A stretch of DNA of 64,000 bases from Geomobilibacter sp964432205 (GTDB taxonomy: Bacteria > Desulfobacterota > Desulfuromonadia > Geobacterales > DSM-12255), in assembly GCA_964432205.1 (NCBI GenBank), contig CAYSMK010000027.1:5263-69262 (forward strand), in the 5' to 3' direction. The position numbers were made by a program, and so were the translations under genes. Within the stretch, counting starts at the first letter, position 1, and the number at the start of each line of letters is the position of its first letter. Below, piece after piece: positions 59,709 through 64,000 of this stretch. The notes beneath the pieces were generated by a model. That model saw only the letters and a program-made list of their open reading frames with translations. It did no database searches and was not told where the DNA came from.

Positions 59709-60611
59709 CTAGAACAGTCTCAGAACAGCCTGTGCTGCCTGTGAAGCCATGCTGAGGGAGGTGATACCCAGGTTCTGGCGGGTCTGGAGCATCAGCATGT
59801 TGGCCCCTTCCTCGTTCATATCTGCGAGGGTAAGGTTGTCGGCACCTGTCTGAAGGGTACTGATCATGGAGTCAGTGAAGGATTGACGGGTGGTAACGAC
59901 GCTCAGGTTGGCGGACAGTTTGGACGATTCTGACCTGAGGGTTGAAAGAGCCGTCTCGAGTTGCTTGGAAGAGCTCTTGATCGCGTTGGCGCCATCTGCT
60001 TTGACAGAAGTGTCCCACGTAGTGGCGGTCGAATAGTTTTTGGCTTCGCTGCTTGCAGCAGTTACTCCAGTTTGCCCGTGACCGGTGATACCAACTTTCT
60101 GGATGCACAGACCGACCGAGGTGGCGTTGAAGCCCTGGATCTTCAGGGATGCATCGCCGGTAACCGGGGCGAACTCGACTTCGAGATTGTCCTTGGTGAG
60201 GAAGTTTGTTCCGCGGTAGCCGGAGTCGCTGGCCAAGCTGGTGATCTGTGTCATCAGACTGTTGTAAGTGGAGGCGTAGTTGGCCCGTTCGGTGAGGTTG
60301 GTGGTTGCCAGTGCGGCTGAGGCAACACCTTTGGCCGATTCGATCAATGCGGTAATTGCCTTGATGCCGGCGTCGGCGGCCTTGACCCCTTGAACTGCTT
60401 CAGCCATGCCGTCCTTACGGACTGCAAGGTCAGATGCCCGACTCATGTGGGCCTGGGCTGCGAAGAAGTTGGTTGGATTGTCAAGGGCTGAGTTGACCCG
60501 CTTGCCGCTTGAAAGCCGGTTCTGGGTCCGGTTGATGTTGTTGCTGGTGTCTTGCAGGGAGAGTAGGTTGTTCCTCATGCCTGCGGTTAGGGAGATGTCG
60601 CTGATTGCCAT
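59709..60611 (-). CDS. fliC: Flagellin
   Basis: A 300-residue flagellin, exported by the flagellar system and polymerised into the filament. Conserved ends are present: SDISLTAGMRNNLLSLQDTS and TQNRLSSGKRVNSALDNPTN at the N-terminus, and NEEGANMLMLQTRQNLGITS, then LSMASQAAQAVLRLF, at the C-terminus. The central variable region is short (about residues 140-215), so the protein is near the minimum of D0-D1 plus a small insert. Cys169 lies in that insert, which is unusual for a flagellin. The ATG at 60611 follows AAAGGAG. It has a sigma-28 promoter and a leader hairpin. Confidence 0.93.
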   Translation of the reverse strand: MAISDISLTAGMRNNLLSLQDTSNNINRTQNRLSSGKRVNSALDNPTNFFAAQAHMSRASDLAVRKDGMAEAVQGVKAADAGIKAITALIESAKGVASAALATTNLTERANYASTYNSLMTQITSLASDSGYRGTNFLTKDNLEVEFAPVTGDASLKIQGFNATSVGLCIQKVGITGHGQTGVTAASSEAKNYSTATTWDTSVKADGANAIKSSSKQLETALSTLRSESSKLSANLSVVTTRQSFTDSMISTLQTGADNLTLADMNEEGANMLMLQTRQNLGITSLSMASQAAQAVLRLF

Positions 60612-60637
60612 GGTAATACTCCTTTCTGGATTGTTAT

Positions 60638-60653
60638 GCGGCATTCTTGCCGC
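60638..60653 (-). promoter_or_regulatory. Stem-loop in the flagellin mRNA leader
   Basis: GCGGCA-nnnn-TGCCGC forms a perfect 6-bp stem with a 4-nt loop, 27 nt before the flagellin start codon and downstream of the sigma-28 promoter. It is a plausible binding site for FlbT, whose gene is in the same cluster. Confidence 0.55.
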
Positions 60654-60668
60654 TGGTCTTGTGAGAAG

Positions 60669-60695
60669 AATTCGGTTGATTTTTACGAAACTTTA
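60669..60695 (-). promoter_or_regulatory. Sigma-28 (FliA) promoter of flagellin
   Basis: On the minus strand TAAAGTTT (60688-60695) is separated by 11 nt from ACCGAATT (60669-60676). This matches the flagellar consensus TAAAGTTT-N11-GCCGATAA in the whole -35 box and the CCGA core. Confidence 0.78.
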
Positions 60696-60736
60696 GGAGA
60701 TTTATTCACGCAGCCTATTTTTTGAGAACATTAGGA

Positions 60737-62647
60737 ATGATGCACACAATAAATGGTTCAAATTATTTAATCAACAGGTTGATCGATCTTGCTCGTTCCC
60801 ACCTTACGTTGGGACGCTCGTCGATGGCGTCTAGTGTTTGTGGTGAAGTGCTCAAGTTAGATCCTGGTAATGCTGAAGCAAAATATATCTTGGCCCGTAT
60901 TGCAGCATCAGAAGACAAATATGAGGTGGCGGCGGATCTGATGGCCCAGATCTGTGCAGTAACTACCCGGGAAGTGTTGCATAACGACTACTATTTTTAT
61001 CACGCCAAGGCTGATAATCTCTCAAGAGCAGTAAAGTTCTTTCGCTGCTTGGTAAAGGATGACCCTTACAATTATTCTGCCTGGTATTATCTCGGCCTTT
61101 CCTGCCTGGATTTGGGTGAGCTGGAAGGATCTCGCCAGGCGTTAACCCGCGCAACAATTCTACGTCCGGAATCATCTGCAGCATTCTATCATTTGGCAAT
61201 TGCCCATCAGCGGTCCGGTTCACTGTCATCTGCGGAGGCAAATTGTCTGAGGGCTCTCCACCTTGCGCCAGGTAACGCTTGCTACAACAACTGTCTGGCA
61301 AATATTCTGAAAGCTCAGGGGAGGGCTGATGAAGCAGCAGCCTATTATGAGAAGGCAATAGAATTCCTTCCTGAGAATAATGCCTATTTTTCGAATTGCC
61401 TCATGAATTTTCTTTGTACGACACGATATTCAGCTGAACATATATTTGCTGAACATCATAGATGGGGTGATAATTGCTGCAAGATTGCAGGAGCACATTT
61501 CAGTGAGTATGACAATAACCTCTCTTTGACTCGTCTGCTCCGCATTGGTTATGTATCAAGCGACTTTTGCATGCATCCGGTGGCATTTTTTATCGAGCCG
61601 CTTATTACGTTGCATGATAGAGCCGTCGTTGAGATTTATCTTTATGCCAACGTAAAGGCGAATGATGCTGTTACAGAACAGCTACGACAACGACGAGTTG
61701 TTTGGCGTGATATATACTGGAAAGCGGACGATGTGGTTTGTGATATGGTTCGGAGTGACGGAATTGACATCCTTGTTGACCTGGGTGGGCATACCAAACA
61801 TAACCGCCTATCAGTCTTTGCCAGGAAACCGGCACCCGTGCAGGTCTCTTGGTTGGGATATGCCAATACCACGGGACTTCACACCGTTGACTACCGATTT
61901 ACTGACAATGTGGCCGACCCCCCTGGCATGACCGAACAGTATCACACCGAACAACTTTACCGCTTGCCGGGAAGCTTTCTTTGCTATCATCCGCCACTCA
62001 ATTTTCCTGAGCTTACACAGTTGCCACTGCTGGAAAATGGTTACATTACGTTCGTGGCCCTCAACAATATTGCCAAGGTAAATGACCATCTTTTTACCAT
62101 GTGGGCCAAGGTTCTGAAAAGGGTTCCAGGATCGCGTCTGATGCTTAAAGAACAAGTACTGGTCGACGATCCCGGATTCCGTTCGGCAATTCTTGAGCGG
62201 TTTGCCGAAGTTGGGATAACGGCGGATACTCTGTTAATATTGAAAAGTTCGCCGACAGTCCATGAACACTTGCAGAGAGTTGCCCAAGGCGATATCGCAC
62301 TGGATTCCTATCCATATCACGGTACCACTACCACCTGTGAGGCTCTTTGGATGGGGGTGCCGGTCGTGACCCGTTCCGGTTCTGTCCATGTGTCCCGTGT
62401 AAGCACCAGCCTGCTGACAAGCGTTGGTTTGCCCGAATTGATAGCCGGCAGCGAAGATGAATTTGTGGAAATTGCAGTTACTCTAGCCACTGATTGTGAA
62501 CGTCTCAAGAACTATCGGCTGCATCTTCGGGAGATGATGCAGAAATCATCCCTCATGGATCTGGCAGGGTTTGCCCGCAAGATTGAAGATGCATATCGTG
62601 ATGTGTGGCAGAGATGGTGCCAATCCAACCATGAAGGAGAGAGTTGA
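60737..62647 (+). CDS. TPR/SPINDLY-type O-GlcNAc transferase (GT41)
   Basis: A protein of about 636 residues with N-terminal TPR repeats (about residues 10-220, for example YSAWYYLGLSCLDLGELEGS) and a C-terminal GT41 domain: LRIGYVSSDFCMHPVAFFIE, DILVDLGGHTKHNRLSVFAR, PVQVSWLGYANTTGLHTVDY, RLPGSFLCYHP and PYHGTTTTCEALWMGVPVVT. This family adds single sugars to Ser/Thr of proteins. Divergent placement beside flagellin makes flagellin its likely substrate. ATG 60737 or 60740 follow a weak AGGA; TTG 60722 is also possible. Its stop overlaps the next ATG by one base. Confidence 0.83.
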   Translation: MMHTINGSNYLINRLIDLARSHLTLGRSSMASSVCGEVLKLDPGNAEAKYILARIAASEDKYEVAADLMAQICAVTTREVLHNDYYFYHAKADNLSRAVKFFRCLVKDDPYNYSAWYYLGLSCLDLGELEGSRQALTRATILRPESSAAFYHLAIAHQRSGSLSSAEANCLRALHLAPGNACYNNCLANILKAQGRADEAAAYYEKAIEFLPENNAYFSNCLMNFLCTTRYSAEHIFAEHHRWGDNCCKIAGAHFSEYDNNLSLTRLLRIGYVSSDFCMHPVAFFIEPLITLHDRAVVEIYLYANVKANDAVTEQLRQRRVVWRDIYWKADDVVCDMVRSDGIDILVDLGGHTKHNRLSVFARKPAPVQVSWLGYANTTGLHTVDYRFTDNVADPPGMTEQYHTEQLYRLPGSFLCYHPPLNFPELTQLPLLENGYITFVALNNIAKVNDHLFTMWAKVLKRVPGSRLMLKEQVLVDDPGFRSAILERFAEVGITADTLLILKSSPTVHEHLQRVAQGDIALDSYPYHGTTTTCEALWMGVPVVTRSGSVHVSRVSTSLLTSVGLPELIAGSEDEFVEIAVTLATDCERLKNYRLHLREMMQKSSLMDLAGFARKIEDAYRDVWQRWCQSNHEGES

Positions 62648-63387
62648 TGGATTTCTTGACAATACAGCACAGGATGGCGGAATTTCCTTACTGGTATCAC
62701 AAAATAGAGCTCCCCCATGGAATTGTCACGCCGGGATGGGCACCCATTAACGTAGACGCATATGGTGTTCCTGCATCATTGAGCAACAGGCGAATCCTTG
62801 ATGTTGGAGCGTGGGATGGATTCTGGACTTTTGAGGGGCTTAAGCGAGGGGCCAGTCAGGTGGTTGCCATCGACGATTTTTCCGACTATCTGGGTACCCT
62901 CGAATCGTCACAACGCAAGGCTTGGGAAACATTCGACTTTTGCCGGGAGGCTCTCGGGCACGATCCCTTACGGTGTCCCAGGTTTGATATGTCAGTGTAC
63001 GATGTGAATGATGGGCTTCTTGGGAAGTTCGACACAGTTTTTTTCTTCGGGACTATTTATCACTTGCGCTACCCACTTCTTGCCCTGGACCGCCTTTCGG
63101 CGATCTGTCGCGACGAAATCTATATCGAATCCGCAATCCTCGATGATTACAGTCCTTACAAGGGTGGGCTTGGTCATGGTTTCGGCAAAGAGATGGTAAT
63201 GGAATTCTACCCCGACAACCAGTACGGAAACAATAACTCAAACTGGTGGGCTCCTACCCTTTCCTGCCTCATCCATATGGTGCGTGCTGCTGGATTTGAC
63301 CACGTCGAGGGATGGAAACTGACTGAATCACCAAATCACTTGAGCATGTGCCGGGGATTTGTAAGGGGAAAGAAGACAACGCGTTAA
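62647..63387 (+). CDS. CmoB-like (DUF1698) SAM-dependent methyltransferase
   Basis: A 246-residue methyltransferase. YWYHKIELPHGIVTPGW (residues 15-31) and the SAM motif RILDVGAWDGFWTFEGLKRG (about 47-66) match the DUF1698/CmoB-like group, in which the carboxymethyl or methyl transfer acts on tRNA uridine; stand-alone members in glycan loci probably act on sugars. FDTVFFFGTIYHLRYPLLAL is the typical post-II region. The ATG at 62647 overlaps the preceding stop and follows AAGGAG. Substrate unknown. Confidence 0.75.
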   Translation: MDFLTIQHRMAEFPYWYHKIELPHGIVTPGWAPINVDAYGVPASLSNRRILDVGAWDGFWTFEGLKRGASQVVAIDDFSDYLGTLESSQRKAWETFDFCREALGHDPLRCPRFDMSVYDVNDGLLGKFDTVFFFGTIYHLRYPLLALDRLSAICRDEIYIESAILDDYSPYKGGLGHGFGKEMVMEFYPDNQYGNNNSNWWAPTLSCLIHMVRAAGFDHVEGWKLTESPNHLSMCRGFVRGKKTTR

Positions 63388-63935
63388 CTGTGGTCAAAGG
63401 TGAGTACGTCGCCGTGTACTGACATAAGGTAATCGAGATATGTCCGCTGGAGACTGAAGCCACTCCGTTTATCAAATAGTTGCAGTATGCTGGCACTTAG
63501 GTCAAATGATTGGTAGAGGATATCAAGCATTGCTGCCAGCTTAAGCAGACTGCCTGTGGAAAGGCTGTCAAGTTTTGTTACGTCTCGCACATAGATAGCA
63601 TCTGCCCAAAGGCACTGGCTGATTGGAATATTGATAGAATCTTTCATTCTGAGCGGCTTATAAGGGCGCCCCGCCGTTCCATCGAACTTGTGGAACATAA
63701 ACCCATTCCGCCGCAGTTCAGCATCGACGTCGGCAAATAGTGGCTGCTTCTCATAGAGTGGGACAAATTCCACTTCTGTATGGACAATAAGTACGGACCG
63801 CAACACGTCAGTTCCGTGCCGAAGTATATCCAGTTCCCCTCCTTGCGCATCAAGCTTGAGATAATCCGCGCCATGAGCTTCCGGCACATCATCGAGCCGC
63901 ACAGTCCGCAACTGCTGTTCACGCACTACTTTCAT
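63384..63935 (-). CDS. FkbM-type methyltransferase, possibly N-terminally truncated
   Basis: The 183-residue frame carries the second half of an FkbM-family methyltransferase: LRTVRLDDV (about residues 9-17), ADYLKLDAQGGELDILRHG (23-41) and VEFVPLYEKQPLFADVDAEL. The SAM-binding glycine motif that should come earlier is not in the window. The frame stays open upstream to base 64000, so the gene may continue beyond the edge. Against that, no ribosome site precedes ATG 63935, and a good plus-strand gene start overlaps the upstream part at 63963. It is convergent with the CmoB-like gene, overlapping it by 4 nt. Either a partial gene or a truncated remnant. Confidence 0.6.
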   Translation of the reverse strand: MKVVREQQLRTVRLDDVPEAHGADYLKLDAQGGELDILRHGTDVLRSVLIVHTEVEFVPLYEKQPLFADVDAELRRNGFMFHKFDGTAGRPYKPLRMKDSINIPISQCLWADAIYVRDVTKLDSLSTGSLLKLAAMLDILYQSFDLSASILQLFDKRSGFSLQRTYLDYLMSVHGDVLTFDHS

Positions 63936-63962
63936 TAGGTTCTCTAACAGGAGTTTAAGGAT

Positions 63963-64000
63963 ATGGCGGCTAAAAAGGTGATATTTGCCTGTAATAACTG
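63963..64000 (+). CDS. Possible start of a plus-strand gene cut by the window edge
   Basis: ATG 63963 has AGGAG 8 nt upstream and opens MAAKKVIFACNN to the window end. The hydrophobic strand VIFACNN looks like the start of a Rossmann-type fold, but 12 residues cannot identify a family. It conflicts with extension of the FkbM-type frame on the other strand. Confidence 0.4.
   Translation, partial: MAAKKVIFACNN

Overview
The window looks like a piece of a Geobacter-type chromosome (Desulfuromonadota). The evidence is indirect: GC-rich housekeeping genes, a sigma-54 activator fused to an iron-only-hydrogenase-like sensor, short palindromic intergenic repeats, and a FlbT/FlaF-controlled flagellin. 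There is no rRNA, tRNA or other taxonomic marker, so this is inference.

Layout. (1) 1-3.7 kb, minus strand: midA-like methyltransferase, HAD phosphatase, ferritin-like protein and aspartase (cut by the left edge), probably one transcription unit from a good sigma-70 promoter at 3686-3714. (2) 3.8-10.1 kb, a small defence island: a WYL regulator, a two-gene Hachiman-like system (HamA nuclease, HamB helicase), then a graveyard with a frameshifted KilA-N gene, a 50-bp direct repeat and a perfect 21-bp hairpin. (3) 10.1-28.3 kb, mostly housekeeping: a MoxR ATPase/DUF2201 pair, a PhnA-like zinc-ribbon protein, a giant AsmA-like protein, a YbgC thioesterase, a GT2 glycosyltransferase, ispD, ispF, cysS, a ribbon-helix-helix protein with a sigma-54-like promoter, the hydrogenase/sigma-54 regulator, a transglutaminase-like protein, an M16 peptidase and a DedA-like membrane protein. 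(4) 28.5-64 kb, a long glycan island that ends around the flagellin cluster.

The island has modules. wbpB-D-E-I homologues make a UDP-2,3-diacetamido-mannuronate-type sugar, followed by an AsnB-type amidotransferase and two SDR epimerases. Next comes the most striking part (37.3-42.3 kb): an APS-kinase-like kinase, a methyltransferase, a PEP-synthase-like enzyme, a class I glutamine-amidotransferase-like hydrolase and a cytidylyltransferase. By family, size and grouping these match the Campylobacter jejuni O-methyl phosphoramidate capsule pathway (Cj1415-Cj1419). The next gene encodes a 1442-residue fusion that begins with a sulfotransferase-fold domain. That fold reads 3'-phosphorylated nucleotides, so it is a good candidate for the phosphoramidate transferase. 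A TPR-GT2-GT4 fusion, a GpsA-like dehydrogenase and a nucleotidyltransferase/glycerophosphotransferase fusion follow and suggest a second, glycerol-phosphate decoration. A TPR protein and a three-GT2/TPR protein complete the set.

On the minus strand lie flagellin (sigma-28 promoter, leader hairpin), an unknown protein, flbT and flaF. Divergent from flagellin is a SPINDLY-type O-GlcNAc transferase, then a CmoB-like methyltransferase and an FkbM-type methyltransferase at the right edge. The layout suggests that the island builds and attaches a complex glycan, plausibly on flagellin. The 28.5-48 kb genes are visibly more AT-rich than the 10-21 kb genes, in keeping with horizontal transfer.
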